Numbered from the stretch's first letter, positions 35,134 to 46,453 are shown. The stretch: DNA of 64,000 nucleotides from Siphonobacter sp. BAB-5405 (GCF_002872335.1 NZ_NJAG01000015.1:8-64007); one strand, 5' to 3'. Notes: generated from the letters alone by a model not told the origin. Translations and numbers: made by a program.

Positions 35134-38100
35134 ATGAGACTACTATATACCTATGGGATTAGGTTGATAGCATTGCTATGCTGTTTGTTACCCTTTCGAC
35201 TAAGTGCCCAACAAATCTCGCAACTTGAGTATTTCGTTGATAAAGATCCAGGATTCGGTAAAGCCGCCCCCGTTTCTATTACGGCTAGTCAAGACATCAC
35301 GGCCAACTTCTCGGTGGACGTCAAAAACTTATCGACAGGCTTTCATACGTTATATGTGCGGTCAAAAGTAAAACCCTACCAGGTAAATGAGGGAGCTGTG
35401 ACTGTGACCAAGGGCGGCTGGTCGTTGACTCAAACGCGTGTATTTTACAAGGAAACGTTTGACACCCCAGCTCTCACATCCGCTAAAATCATCCAGGGCG
35501 AATATTTTATTGATGTAGATCCGAGTTTTGGAAAGGGCAAGAATGTATCCATTACCTCAGTGGCGGACTCTAGCCGAACGTCTTTGACGTTTGATCTCAC
35601 AACGTTACCCAGTGGCTTTCATCGCCTGTATGTTCGTTTTAAAGACAACAAAGGGCATTGGAGCCTTACGCAAATGCGAACCTTTTATAAGGAAAATGTA
35701 TCTTTAGAATCCTCTACTTTAGTTCCGCTTGTTGCAGGTGAGTATTTCATCGATCAGGATCCGGGCTTTGGTCAGGGGAAATCCATTTCCTTTACGCGTG
35801 GTATAGATATTAACAATGTTTCGCTAATCTGTGACCTCAGTGGCCTATCGCCAGGATTTCATCGACTTTATACACGCTTTAAAAATGCCACGGGGCATTG
35901 GGGACAGACGGCTAATCGTACGTTTTACAAAGATGTCAGCCTTGCCCCCACAAGCACATTGCCTAAAATCCTTCAGGGCGAATATTTTGTTGATGTAGAC
36001 CCAGGCTTTGGTAAGGCAAAAGTCATTTCCCTACCTGGCGGTACTACCTCCACCAGTGTAGACTTTGCGGTTGATGTTTCAAGCTTATCCAGTGGTGTCC
36101 ATCAACTCTACACCCGCATCAAAAACGAAAATGGAAGCTGGAGCCAAACGAATGTCCGATCTTTTTACAAGCAGGATTTCCCTCAGACGCAGCCACCTTC
36201 TGAAATTACACAGGTCGAATATTTTCTGGATCAAGACCCTGGCTTTGGAAAAGGAAAACAGCTCGCCTTTACCCCTGCAACAACTATTGATGCTTTGGTC
36301 TTTGAAATTGATGCTCAGAATCTTGCCTTAGGTGATCATATGCTCTACGTGAGAGCTAAAAATAAGCAAGGACAATGGGGGATTACTAATCGGAGTACAT
36401 TCCGCGTAGAGCCACCAACAGGGGTCTTTGTTACCATGGGAGTACTCGAAACGGTGCTCTGCATAGGCAAGCAGGTTTCCATTCCTTTTACTGTCAATAG
36501 TCCGTTTTCGGAAGGTAATGTATTTACGGCTCAGCTGTCAGATGCGAAAGGCGACTTTTCATCACCTCAAAATTTAGGCACCTTTCGGAGCACTTCGTCT
36601 GGAACCATTGTTGGAACCATTCCTTATTCTATGCCACCGGGCAGCAATTACCGCATTCGGATTACCTCCAGTAATCCCGTTCGGATTAGTACTGTGAACA
36701 GCATCCCTTTAAGTATTAGCCGCGTGCCTTCCGTATTTAGTGTAACAGGAGATACGGTTTCCTGCATAGGCGTTAAAACCTACGCTTTGAAAAACGCAGA
36801 TGCTACTGCGGGGCTGTATAAGTGGTCTCTTTCTGGTGGAGGCAGCTTGCAGTCTAATGGTACTACATCTACGATTCAGTGGGCCACGCCTGGCCTGCAT
36901 ACGATCCGGGTTAACTATACTGGCGTCTGTGCGGGAAGTGACTCCATGAAAACACTCGCTGTAAATGTGTTCAATGAATCTCTGACGGGTAGTTTTCAAA
37001 ACCTGCTTCCACAGGATAATGAAACGAATTTATCCATGCCTGTAGCTTTTACCTGGTCTCCTATAGCCAAGGCTACACTTTATGATCTGTATATCTGGCC
37101 TAAAAATTCCTCCAAACCAACGGTTCCTACTATTGCCAATATCAGCACGATTAATCACGTCGTTTCTGATACGAATCTGATCCGCAATAACCAAACCTAT
37201 CAATGGCAGGTGGTTGCTAAACGTGACTGTAAAGAGTTAACGAGCCCTGTTAGGTCCTTCCAGACAAGTCAACTGCCCGATTTAGTGGTAGAGTCTATGT
37301 CTGCTCCAACTACAGCGATTTCAGAAACAGAATTGACGGTTAACTGGACGATCAAAAACCAGGGAAAAGGGGGAACTAGTAGTTCTTGGTTTGATGAAGT
37401 CTATTTGTGTGATCAGCCTGATCTGGATAAAAGCACGCAAAAGTTTTTAATGGGCAGAGTTGCTAATTTAACCGCTCTATCGGCGGGGCAATCATACCGG
37501 GCGGTTAATCTAAGCTTTAAAATTCCGCAGGCCGTACAAGGAGATTACTATATCATTGTTACTGCTAATGCTACCCGTTCCATTCGAGAAAGTAGCCTGA
37601 CGAATAATCAAAAAATCAGCTCCACGCTAAAGATTTCTTTAGCACCTCCACCAGACTTGCAAGTGACGGCCGTAACGGTTTCGCCGTTGAATGCTTTTTC
37701 TGGTGGTGAAGTCACACTGGTATACACGGTTTCTAATAAAGGGACAGGACCTACAACCGCAACCAGCTGGACTGATCAAGTGTTTATCAGCAAAGAACAA
37801 ACGGTTAATGTAACTACAGATAAAATTCTGTATACGTATAGCAGGCAGGGTTCGCTAAATAAAGAAGGTTCCTATCAGGTAACCCAAAGGCTAAAACTAC
37901 CGCTGGATCTCTCAGGCCTGTATTACGTTCATGTGGTGACGGATCGCTACAATGGGGTTTTTGAATACAACCGGGAAGACAATAATAGTCTAAGTAGTCT
38001 TGCCATGACAATTATTCAAAGACCGAACCCCAATTTGGTCGTTAATAACGTTGGCAGCTCAGTCACGCAAGCATCAGCAGGTCAAACTATTACAGTCAAT

Positions 38101-41100
38101 TGGACAACGGCTAATGACGGGGCTCTAACGGCTATACCAAGCTGGGCGGACGGAGTTTATCTTTCATCGGAGCAAACATTCAATGCTACCTCCGCACGTT
38201 TAATTTCTCAGTTGACTCGACGGGATAGCCTATTTTCACTCAGCAGCGTTCAAACGCAGCAGAATGTCCAGATTCCACTCAATCTTAAAGAAGGGGACTA
38301 TTATCTATTCGTCGTAGCCGACCTGTACAAACAAGTCTATGAAAATACGGATGAGTCCGATAATATTGCCCTCGCAACAGGTAAAATCAAGGTTTTGAAT
38401 CCGGACTTGAAACCAGAAAGCCTATCCAGCCCCTCTACCGCTGCTTCAGAAACAACCATAGCATTGCAATGGAAAGTAAAAAACGAAAGTGCCGCCACTC
38501 TTTATACCGGGCAATGGATAGATCGAATTTACTTGTCCAAAGATCAAACCTTTGATCCAGCATCCGATGTGCTACTAGTTGAAAATCCTTCTAATCAATT
38601 GCTTGACCCAGGCGGAGAATATACTAAAAATGCTTCTGCCATTTTACCTCCGTACCTTTCTGGAACGTATTACCTGATCTTGGTAAGTGACGCTACCAAC
38701 ACCATTTTTGAACGTATTGAAACGAATAACCTTGTCACGGCTCCTCTTACCCTTACCCTTTCTTCGTGGGCTGATCTGGAAGTAACGACGCTCGTAACGC
38801 CTTCCGTAGATACGCTGGGGACACCAATAACTATTCGGTATACGGTTAGGAACAATGGAGCTGGAGCCCTGCTTAATAAAAGCTGGACAGATGCGATCTA
38901 CTTGTCGCCTACGCCCGTTCTCAATGAATCCACTCGGGTTCTACTCGGCACTACTCATCAGAGCCGTAGTCTCACGAGTGGACAATCGTATAACCAGCAA
39001 ACCGGTTTCTCCAGTCCCAGTAACCTCCCGGCTGGTTCCTACTACATTGCCGTTCGATCGGATATTGATCAGGTTATTTTTGAAAATGGATCTAAAGCGA
39101 ATAACGAAAAGCTAGCGAGCACCCCCACTAAACTCGTAACCTTACCTGCTACGGACTTGGCTGTATCAACAGCCTCTATTCTTAATTCTACTGTTATCGC
39201 AGGTCAGACTGTGAATGTACAATGGTCGGTTAAAAATAATAGTGCAAGCCCAACTGCAGTTCCAACGTGGTCAGATGCCGTTTACCTGAGTACGAATGCT
39301 ACGTGGGATGCTTCGGATGCGTTGTTGGGAAGTATTGCAGTTATTTCTCCTTTAACGCCAGGTAGTTCTTATACCAGTAACCTAACAGTTACGCTACCAC
39401 AGGATATCAGCGGAAACGTGTTCTTCATCGTTGTCACGGATCGTCAGCAACAGTTAGCAGACCCGAACCGGTCTAATAACAGTCAAACCATGCGTTTAGC
39501 GAACGGGAATACAAGCATTCCCGTTGTGACACCTCCACCCGTGGACTTGGTTCCTACGCTGCTAGCACCTCCTGCCAATGCTATCGCTGCTCAGCCACTA
39601 ACAATTCGTTACAAGGTAAAAAATAACGGTCTGGGTTCGACACCAGCTCAGACGTGGATTGATCAATTCTATCTGTCTACCGATACGCAGTTAGGAACGA
39701 ATGATCTACTGTTGGGGTCTCGCTCACACTCAGCAACATTAGCAGCAGGAACAGAATACATAGATACACTACAGTTCATTATCCCTGCGAATGTGAATGG
39801 AAATTACTACCTGCTCTTTAAAACAGATGCCACGAACGCCGTCTTTGAACGAGGTAATGAAAATAACAATGTGGTTCATGCAAATTTGTTTATTAACCAG
39901 CAGCAACCCTCCGATCTCATCGTTAAGGATGTAACACTGCCCAGTGGACAGTCTTTTGCAGGAGAAAAAATCGCTATTCGTTGGACGCTCAACAACATCG
40001 GAACGAATGCTTCCAAGGGAATCCTTCGTGAAGCAGTATATATCTCACAAGATGGGATTTGGGATGCAACAGATGTATTACTAGGTACATTAGAAAGTGT
40101 AATTAACCTTTCGGCTCAAGCGAGTACTGTTCATACGCTGGAAAAACCATTAGCAAACCTGCCTACTGGCCAGTATTACGCCATTGTCAAAACGGACATT
40201 CTCAATACTATTGTTGAGCAAAATGAAACCAACAATCAGGCGGTATCAACCAACACCTTCGCCGTCTCTGTCAAAGAATTACGCTTAAATACCTTGACAG
40301 CTGCAACGCTACCAGCGACGGCTCCGCTGTATTACCGGGTTGAAATTCCGGCTTCTCTAGCAGGTGAAACCTTGGCTTTGACCTTAAAAGGAGATTCAAC
40401 GAAAGGTGCCATCAACCGGCTTTTTATCCGTCAGGGAAGCATGCCTACCGTTAATCAATATGAGTACAGCGGGGCTACACCTTTCCTGGCTAATCAGGAA
40501 TTAATAATACCGTCTTTGGAGGCTGGAACGTATTACTTGTTAGTGACCGGTGGATATTCGACGGCACAAAATCAACCCGTTTCACTTTTTGCGAGAATCA
40601 TTCCATTTGGAATTAAAACGGTCGATGCTAACCAAGGCGGAAACACGGGTTTAGCGACCTTGAAAATCACTGGTGCTCGGTTCGATTCTCATACCAGTTT
40701 CCGACTTAGGAAAGGCGGCTCGGAGTCCATTACGGCGTATCGCATACAGTACATAGATCAGACGCTGGTTTACGTCACATTCAATCTGCTCAACAAGCCC
40801 CTTGGCTTATACGATGTAGAGGCCGTGCAAGCTGGCGGGACTACTGCTGTGTTGCCAAAGAGCTTCACCATTACACAAGGAACGGGTAATCTCTTTACGT
40901 CCACCAATGCTGGCACTACGGTTGGATCTGGTTTTGTGTGTTCCATTACAAACGTCGGATTTGAAGATCAGTTTGAAACCGAACTCTTAACTCCGGCGAG
41001 TGTCCGTTTTGCAGCAGTAACGTCCTTCATCGTTAGCTATCAGAATAATGGATCGGTGGATATCCCAGTTCCTACAAAATACCTACTCTCCTTGAATGAG

Positions 41101-41283
41101 AATAACCCGGTTGCCTTTTCGGTCGATCAGTTAAAAGCGAACAACAGCGAGCTGGTACTCGAGTTCAAGGAAGAGGGAGGGCCTCCAGGCATTCTTCGAC
41201 CCGGAGCCAAAGGCTTTTTCAAGGTTTATACGGTTTCGAATAATCGTACTATTCCGTCCATTGATATTGTAATCACCGATTAA
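35134..41283 (+). CDS. Giant CARDB-repeat surface protein
   Basis: A 2,049-residue exported protein (MRLLYTYGIRLIALLCCLLP, signal peptide). Residues about 28-425 hold five repeats of about 85 residues, each with EYFxDxDPGFGKG at the front and LYVRxKNxxGxW near the end. Residues about 714-1710 hold eight CARDB (cell adhesion related) repeats of about 120 residues, each starting DLxVxxxxxP and ending DxxNxIxExxExNN. The last 340 residues are different and end without a T9SS sorting domain. Likely an extracellular adhesin-like protein. The Rhs start follows about 20 bp after its stop codon. Confidence 0.88.
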   Translation: MRLLYTYGIRLIALLCCLLPFRLSAQQISQLEYFVDKDPGFGKAAPVSITASQDITANFSVDVKNLSTGFHTLYVRSKVKPYQVNEGAVTVTKGGWSLTQTRVFYKETFDTPALTSAKIIQGEYFIDVDPSFGKGKNVSITSVADSSRTSLTFDLTTLPSGFHRLYVRFKDNKGHWSLTQMRTFYKENVSLESSTLVPLVAGEYFIDQDPGFGQGKSISFTRGIDINNVSLICDLSGLSPGFHRLYTRFKNATGHWGQTANRTFYKDVSLAPTSTLPKILQGEYFVDVDPGFGKAKVISLPGGTTSTSVDFAVDVSSLSSGVHQLYTRIKNENGSWSQTNVRSFYKQDFPQTQPPSEITQVEYFLDQDPGFGKGKQLAFTPATTIDALVFEIDAQNLALGDHMLYVRAKNKQGQWGITNRSTFRVEPPTGVFVTMGVLETVLCIGKQVSIPFTVNSPFSEGNVFTAQLSDAKGDFSSPQNLGTFRSTSSGTIVGTIPYSMPPGSNYRIRITSSNPVRISTVNSIPLSISRVPSVFSVTGDTVSCIGVKTYALKNADATAGLYKWSLSGGGSLQSNGTTSTIQWATPGLHTIRVNYTGVCAGSDSMKTLAVNVFNESLTGSFQNLLPQDNETNLSMPVAFTWSPIAKATLYDLYIWPKNSSKPTVPTIANISTINHVVSDTNLIRNNQTYQWQVVAKRDCKELTSPVRSFQTSQLPDLVVESMSAPTTAISETELTVNWTIKNQGKGGTSSSWFDEVYLCDQPDLDKSTQKFLMGRVANLTALSAGQSYRAVNLSFKIPQAVQGDYYIIVTANATRSIRESSLTNNQKISSTLKISLAPPPDLQVTAVTVSPLNAFSGGEVTLVYTVSNKGTGPTTATSWTDQVFISKEQTVNVTTDKILYTYSRQGSLNKEGSYQVTQRLKLPLDLSGLYYVHVVTDRYNGVFEYNREDNNSLSSLAMTIIQRPNPNLVVNNVGSSVTQASAGQTITVNWTTANDGALTAIPSWADGVYLSSEQTFNATSARLISQLTRRDSLFSLSSVQTQQNVQIPLNLKEGDYYLFVVADLYKQVYENTDESDNIALATGKIKVLNPDLKPESLSSPSTAASETTIALQWKVKNESAATLYTGQWIDRIYLSKDQTFDPASDVLLVENPSNQLLDPGGEYTKNASAILPPYLSGTYYLILVSDATNTIFERIETNNLVTAPLTLTLSSWADLEVTTLVTPSVDTLGTPITIRYTVRNNGAGALLNKSWTDAIYLSPTPVLNESTRVLLGTTHQSRSLTSGQSYNQQTGFSSPSNLPAGSYYIAVRSDIDQVIFENGSKANNEKLASTPTKLVTLPATDLAVSTASILNSTVIAGQTVNVQWSVKNNSASPTAVPTWSDAVYLSTNATWDASDALLGSIAVISPLTPGSSYTSNLTVTLPQDISGNVFFIVVTDRQQQLADPNRSNNSQTMRLANGNTSIPVVTPPPVDLVPTLLAPPANAIAAQPLTIRYKVKNNGLGSTPAQTWIDQFYLSTDTQLGTNDLLLGSRSHSATLAAGTEYIDTLQFIIPANVNGNYYLLFKTDATNAVFERGNENNNVVHANLFINQQQPSDLIVKDVTLPSGQSFAGEKIAIRWTLNNIGTNASKGILREAVYISQDGIWDATDVLLGTLESVINLSAQASTVHTLEKPLANLPTGQYYAIVKTDILNTIVEQNETNNQAVSTNTFAVSVKELRLNTLTAATLPATAPLYYRVEIPASLAGETLALTLKGDSTKGAINRLFIRQGSMPTVNQYEYSGATPFLANQELIIPSLEAGTYYLLVTGGYSTAQNQPVSLFARIIPFGIKTVDANQGGNTGLATLKITGARFDSHTSFRLRKGGSESITAYRIQYIDQTLVYVTFNLLNKPLGLYDVEAVQAGGTTAVLPKSFTITQGTGNLFTSTNAGTTVGSGFVCSITNVGFEDQFETELLTPASVRFAAVTSFIVSYQNNGSVDIPVPTKYLLSLNENNPVAFSVDQLKANNSELVLEFKEEGGPPGILRPGAKGFFKVYTVSNNRTIPSIDIVITD

Positions 41284-41304
41284 TTGTCTATACCCCCAAC
41301 GTCT

Positions 41305-44300
41305 ATGGTCCGCCTGCTGTTTGTCGCAAGCTTTCTTTTCATGGGCCTTGCCAGTCCTGAGCTGTTGGCACAGAACCGGACCCGGCCTACGGTTCCGGTC
41401 CCCAATGGTTTTGAAGTCAATAGCTATACGGGTAATCTTTACCACCGTCGAACCGATGTCAGTATACTCGCTCAGGGTATGCCCATTGACGTTACGTTTT
41501 CGTACAACGTCAGTCGTCGTTCGCGGAACTGGGGTTTAGGGAAAGGCTGGACTTTCACTTACAATATGGCCTATTACCCCGATCCAAAAGGAATTTGGGT
41601 TGAACAAGCCGATGGTCGTCGGGATTTTTATTTGAAAGCAGGTGCTAGTTACAACTCCCCGACAGGCATTTACGACGTATTGAGAGAGTATGAATCGGGT
41701 AAATTCTACGTCGAAACCAAAGAAGGACTACGGTATTACTTCGACAATTCCCGTCATAAACGACTGACCCGAATGCAGGATCTGGATGGCAATCAGATTA
41801 ATCTAGCTTATTCGGATACCCTGTTACAGTCACTTACCCATTCCTCGGGTCATACCTTACAATTTACCTGGACGCAGGGACGTTTGGCGACAATCGAGGA
41901 TCGTACCTGTTCGCCTGAACGTAAGTTGACTTACGAATATGACCAGGATGGTAACCCATCCAAGGTAACGAATCCTATCGGTGATTACGTTCGTTATTAC
42001 GCGGATACGTCTGCTCGCATCACGGGATATACGGACGAAGGAGGAAATAACATGAGTTTCCTTTATAACCGTAATGGGGCCGTTTCCCGAGTGATTTCCT
42101 GTGCCACCAGCCACACCTTCAGCTATCTATCTCGTCAGTTTAAAACCTTCGTCGCCGAACAGGTCAACGGACAGAATGTAGTGACCACTTACACCTTTGA
42201 TGAAAAGGGCCGCGTCACTGAAAAAAATGGGAATTGCTGTGGCTATCATCTCGAATATGGTTACGATGCCAATAACAACATCATTCGTTTGACGGATGGC
42301 AACAAGAAAGCAACCCTTTACGCCTATGACGCTAGAGGAAATGTACTGAAAGAAACGGATCCGGCTGGCCATGTGACTTCCTATACCTATGATCCGGTTT
42401 TAAATCGAGTTACCAGTATAACGGATAAAAAGAGCAACAAAACCACTTATACATACGATGCTAAGGGTCACTTACTAACCATTAGTAAGCCGCTAGGCAG
42501 TACTGAAAAATCTACCTACGACGCCAAAGGTAACCGCCAGTCCTATACGAACGCTAACAATGCAACCGCCAGCTATACCTACAATGCTGCTGGATTGCTG
42601 ACGCAAACAACCGACCCTGAAGGCGGTATTCGGACGTTCACGTATGACTGCTACGGCAACCTTTTGACGGAAACCGACGCGAATGAAAACCAGACTTCTT
42701 ACGCCTACAACGCTCTGAATCAGCGGATCAAAATGACAGACGCTTTAGGTCAAGTGACAACGTATACCTATAACAAGCTTCGTCTGCTGGAATCAGAAAA
42801 GAATGCCTTAGGAAAAACCACGCGATACGAGTATGATGGGTTAGGAAGGCGCATCAAAACCACATTTCCGATGGGAAACAGTACGCTGTCCGAATATGAT
42901 GGGCAAGGCAACCTCATCAGGGAAACTGACAGCCGGGGAAGTGTCACCCAATATTCCTATAACAGTCGTAAGCAGCCTTTATCAATCACGGATGGCTTGG
43001 GACATACGGTCTTCTACGAGTACGACGGAGCCGGCAATAAAACCAGTGAAACGGATAAGAATGGTAACATCACCCGATTCACGTATGATGACCTGTATCG
43101 TCTGATTAAAGTTACCGACGCTTTGAGTGGCGTTACTACCTACAGTTACGATGCGATGGGAAACCGCATCGCCGAGATTGATCCGAATGGGAACACGACG
43201 ACTTACCAATATGATGCCTTGCAACGGCTCGTAAAAACGACCGACCCTTTCCAAAAGTCGGAAGAATATGCGTATGACGCGGTAGGCAACCGTCTATCGG
43301 TAAAAGACAAAACAGACCGTATCACCGCGGCCACTTACGATAAACTCAATCGACGTAAAACACTCACCGATGCGTTGGGTGGAGTAACGACGTTCACGTA
43401 TGATGCAATGGGAAATAGGGCGTCGGAAAAAGACCCGTTGAACCGTACCACTACCTATAACTACGATGCCCTGGGTCGTCTGATGCGTGTGACAAACCCT
43501 CTGAATGAAGTAACGGCCTATACATATGACGCCTTAGGAAACGAAAAAACAGTTACTCATCCCAATGGCAAACTCGAAACGCATACTTACGATGACAATA
43601 GTCAGCTGTTGGCGACAACGGATCAACTGGGGGCAATCATTGCCTATACATATGATGCCAACGGTAATGTGCTCACAGAAAAAGACGGTAACGGCAATAG
43701 TACCTCCTTCCAATACGATGCCAATGACCGGCTAATTAAAACCACCTTTCCCAATCAAACGACGATTCAGCGGGCTTATGATGCCAATGGCAACAAGATT
43801 AAAGAGATTGACCAGAAAGGGAATGTGACGCTCTTGGTGTATGATAAACTCAATCGGACCACGACCTTGACCGATCCTTTGGGGCACCCCAACCGCTTTG
43901 TTTATGATGCAAAAGGCAATTTGGTCAATATTCTGGATGCCAAGGGGAATGCAACGTCCTATACGTACGACGCTCGCAACCAGGTTGCTTTGCAAACCTA
44001 TGCAGATGGTTCAACCAAACGCTTTGCCTACGATGCAGCTGGACGGTTAATCGAAAAAACGACGGGTAACGGGACCAAGATTCAATATACCTATGACGCT
44101 CTGGGACGAATGACTGAACGTCAATACCCTGGCAATGTCAAGGAAACCCTGACGTATGACGCTACTGGCTTTCTCACCAAAGCGGCTAACGCGAATGCAA
44201 TCATCACACTCTCCTACGATGCTGCTGGGCGGTTGCTAAAAGAAGATAACAATGGTAAGGCGACGACTTATACCCACAACCCTTCTGGGAAGACGAAGAC

Positions 44301-46014
44301 TATAACTTACCCCGGAGGAACGAAGATCGAATGGACGCTTGATGTGCGGGATCGACTGCTCGACATCAAGAAAAATGGGGCTTCGTTGGCTGGCTTGCAA
44401 TACGACGGAGCGGATCGACTAATGAAGAAAACGTTTCAAAACGGAACGTCCGCCAGCTACAGCTACGATAAGATGAACAATTTGTTGAGTCTGACGGCAA
44501 CGCCTGCGTCCCAGTTAAATCTACGCTATCAATACGACGCGGCGGATCAACGAACATTAACGGAACGAGTGCATAAACCCACCCGCTCAGAGCAGTACGG
44601 CTATGATGCCAATTTTCAGCTAATCAGTGCGAAAGTTGGGCAGTATAGTAACAATCAGCTCAGCCCTAACCTGAATTTTCAATACACCTACGATGCTTTA
44701 GGCAATCGAACTAAAGCAGTAGAAGGCTCGACGGAGAAGACCTATTCGTCCAACTACGTCAACCAATACACAGCCATCAATACAAATGGCAGCAACGCTC
44801 CTCCGGTATATGACCGAAATGGGAACCTGCTTAGCGATGGGCTCAATACCTATACTTATGACTTTGAAAACCGGGTCACCTCCATCCAGAAGGGAACGGA
44901 TCGGATAACATATGCTTATGATGCCCTAGGACGCCGCATCAGCCGAACCCAAAACGGTATGACCACCCAATATTACTACGATCTAGATCAAGTAATTGAG
45001 GAAGTGACAGGTACGTCAACCAAAACCTATGTGTATCGAGACGGGATTGATCAAATACTCTACAGCAACACCGCAGGCAAAGACTACTTCTACCAGACCG
45101 ACGATCTCAATACGGTTCAATCAATAACTGACGGCTCGGGAAATTTACTGGAATATTATACCTACGACCCATTTGGCACTCCTCATGTCTTTAGTCCAGC
45201 AGATGTAGAGCTAGCAGCTTCTTCCATTAATAATCTGCTATATACGGGAAGACCTTACGAATTTGCTTTTAAAACTTATCATTATCGGAATCGAGAGTTA
45301 AATCCGATCTTGGGACGTTTTGCTCAGAGGGATCCGCTAGAGTATATCGATGGGCTTAACAATTATGCTTATGTTAATAATAACACCATTAATGCAACGG
45401 ATCCATTAGGAACAATTCGAGTAAGCCAAGCAATTGCATCAGGCATTGGGATCGTTGGAAATATAGGAGGAATTGTTGGTGGGATTGGATTAGCTTCTAC
45501 TGGAGGAGGACTGATCTTAGGGGGTGCTATATTAGTTAATTCTACATATGGCTTAGCTGCAAATTTAGCGAATTTTTGGAATGCTGTCAATGATAGTGAA
45601 GGGCCAAGTACTGGGGCACTATTTAATGATATAGCCCGTAAAATTAATCCATGCAGCGAATTTTTACAAGGAGTAGCAACTGGGGCAGATCTTGCATTGA
45701 ATTTGGGAGGACTTGCAATAGCAAGGAAAGCAGCTAATATTGCTGCTAAATCAAGTCTTAAACCTTTGGGTTTGGGTTCTACTGGAAGAACAGAACCAGT
45801 AAATCTCACAGAAAAGTTGGCAATGGAGGAAATTATGTCTAATCCTAAACTTGGTAATAAAGTAATGGAGGGGCTAAAAGATGAGCGTTGGCTAGGTTGG
45901 GATAAAATGCAATATACTCACACTTCATTGGACGGAACTAAAACTACCATACATTATGTAGGAAAGATAGAAAATGGAGTTCTGAAAGCAGTTGACGATT
46001 TTAAATTCAAGTAA
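41305..46014 (+). CDS. Rhs/YD-repeat protein with variable C-terminal tip
   Basis: About 1,569 residues. A signal peptide (MVRLLFVASFLFMGLASPEL then LAQ) is followed by a head region with NRTRPTVPVPNGFEVNSYTG, about 1,200 residues of YD repeats (YTYDAxGN), and the Rhs-core end GRFAQRDPLEYIDGLNNYAY...DPLG at about residues 1336-1369. The last 200 residues are a new tip: hydrophobic Gly-rich stretch (GIGIVGNIGGIVGGIGLAS) then LTEKLAMEEIMSNPKLGNK and a C-terminus ending VDDFKFK. The ATG at 41305 is chosen over a TTG at 41284 because the signal peptide then starts correctly. Rhs shells encase and release a toxic tip; the tip here is AT-richer than the shell. Confidence 0.9.
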   Translation: MVRLLFVASFLFMGLASPELLAQNRTRPTVPVPNGFEVNSYTGNLYHRRTDVSILAQGMPIDVTFSYNVSRRSRNWGLGKGWTFTYNMAYYPDPKGIWVEQADGRRDFYLKAGASYNSPTGIYDVLREYESGKFYVETKEGLRYYFDNSRHKRLTRMQDLDGNQINLAYSDTLLQSLTHSSGHTLQFTWTQGRLATIEDRTCSPERKLTYEYDQDGNPSKVTNPIGDYVRYYADTSARITGYTDEGGNNMSFLYNRNGAVSRVISCATSHTFSYLSRQFKTFVAEQVNGQNVVTTYTFDEKGRVTEKNGNCCGYHLEYGYDANNNIIRLTDGNKKATLYAYDARGNVLKETDPAGHVTSYTYDPVLNRVTSITDKKSNKTTYTYDAKGHLLTISKPLGSTEKSTYDAKGNRQSYTNANNATASYTYNAAGLLTQTTDPEGGIRTFTYDCYGNLLTETDANENQTSYAYNALNQRIKMTDALGQVTTYTYNKLRLLESEKNALGKTTRYEYDGLGRRIKTTFPMGNSTLSEYDGQGNLIRETDSRGSVTQYSYNSRKQPLSITDGLGHTVFYEYDGAGNKTSETDKNGNITRFTYDDLYRLIKVTDALSGVTTYSYDAMGNRIAEIDPNGNTTTYQYDALQRLVKTTDPFQKSEEYAYDAVGNRLSVKDKTDRITAATYDKLNRRKTLTDALGGVTTFTYDAMGNRASEKDPLNRTTTYNYDALGRLMRVTNPLNEVTAYTYDALGNEKTVTHPNGKLETHTYDDNSQLLATTDQLGAIIAYTYDANGNVLTEKDGNGNSTSFQYDANDRLIKTTFPNQTTIQRAYDANGNKIKEIDQKGNVTLLVYDKLNRTTTLTDPLGHPNRFVYDAKGNLVNILDAKGNATSYTYDARNQVALQTYADGSTKRFAYDAAGRLIEKTTGNGTKIQYTYDALGRMTERQYPGNVKETLTYDATGFLTKAANANAIITLSYDAAGRLLKEDNNGKATTYTHNPSGKTKTITYPGGTKIEWTLDVRDRLLDIKKNGASLAGLQYDGADRLMKKTFQNGTSASYSYDKMNNLLSLTATPASQLNLRYQYDAADQRTLTERVHKPTRSEQYGYDANFQLISAKVGQYSNNQLSPNLNFQYTYDALGNRTKAVEGSTEKTYSSNYVNQYTAINTNGSNAPPVYDRNGNLLSDGLNTYTYDFENRVTSIQKGTDRITYAYDALGRRISRTQNGMTTQYYYDLDQVIEEVTGTSTKTYVYRDGIDQILYSNTAGKDYFYQTDDLNTVQSITDGSGNLLEYYTYDPFGTPHVFSPADVELAASSINNLLYTGRPYEFAFKTYHYRNRELNPILGRFAQRDPLEYIDGLNNYAYVNNNTINATDPLGTIRVSQAIASGIGIVGNIGGIVGGIGLASTGGGLILGGAILVNSTYGLAANLANFWNAVNDSEGPSTGALFNDIARKINPCSEFLQGVATGADLALNLGGLAIARKAANIAAKSSLKPLGLGSTGRTEPVNLTEKLAMEEIMSNPKLGNKVMEGLKDERWLGWDKMQYTHTSLDGTKTTIHYVGKIENGVLKAVDDFKFK

Positions 46015-46018
46015 TCTC

Positions 46019-46453
46019 ATGAAAGTTCGTTGCATATTTAATACAGGTAAAGCCCTTAGGGAGTTTGAGTACAGCACCCTAGGTAATCCGAGTGAATTTG
46101 GAAGATTTGGAGTTTCTGAATATAGTGAATATAATGAAATAAAAGTTGGTTCTACCTACCTGGTTATGGGATTGATAATTTTTAGAAACTATCAGGCTTA
46201 TTTAATAGATGATGATGGATTTATAACTCTATGTCCATGTCAATTATTTGAGATAATTGATCATAATATAAGCCCAAATTGGCACTTTAGATTAATAGAA
46301 AAAAATGAAATGATATATCCTTTTATTCAATCTATATTTGGTTATTATGAGCTTTGTTTTGATATGAACTCATATGAAAATATTATTATAAATAGAGATG
46401 AAGTGGCTCAGCAAACATACTTCGTTAGGAAAATGGAATTAGAAGATACTTAG
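46019..46453 (+). CDS. Probable Rhs-tip immunity protein
   Basis: A 144-residue protein starting MKVRCIFNTGKALREFEYST, four bases after the Rhs stop codon. It is acidic and AT-rich, with no signal peptide and no known family by eye. Position after the tip and a GC content far below the Rhs shell fit a cognate immunity protein that neutralises the tip in the producer. This is inference from context only. An in-frame start at 45992 would overlap the Rhs gene. Confidence 0.65.
   Translation: MKVRCIFNTGKALREFEYSTLGNPSEFGRFGVSEYSEYNEIKVGSTYLVMGLIIFRNYQAYLIDDDGFITLCPCQLFEIIDHNISPNWHFRLIEKNEMIYPFIQSIFGYYELCFDMNSYENIIINRDEVAQQTYFVRKMELEDT

Noticed and set aside
42127-44557. Minus-strand frames inside the Rhs gene
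   Set aside because: They arise from the periodic YD repeats of the Rhs gene and have no independent support.
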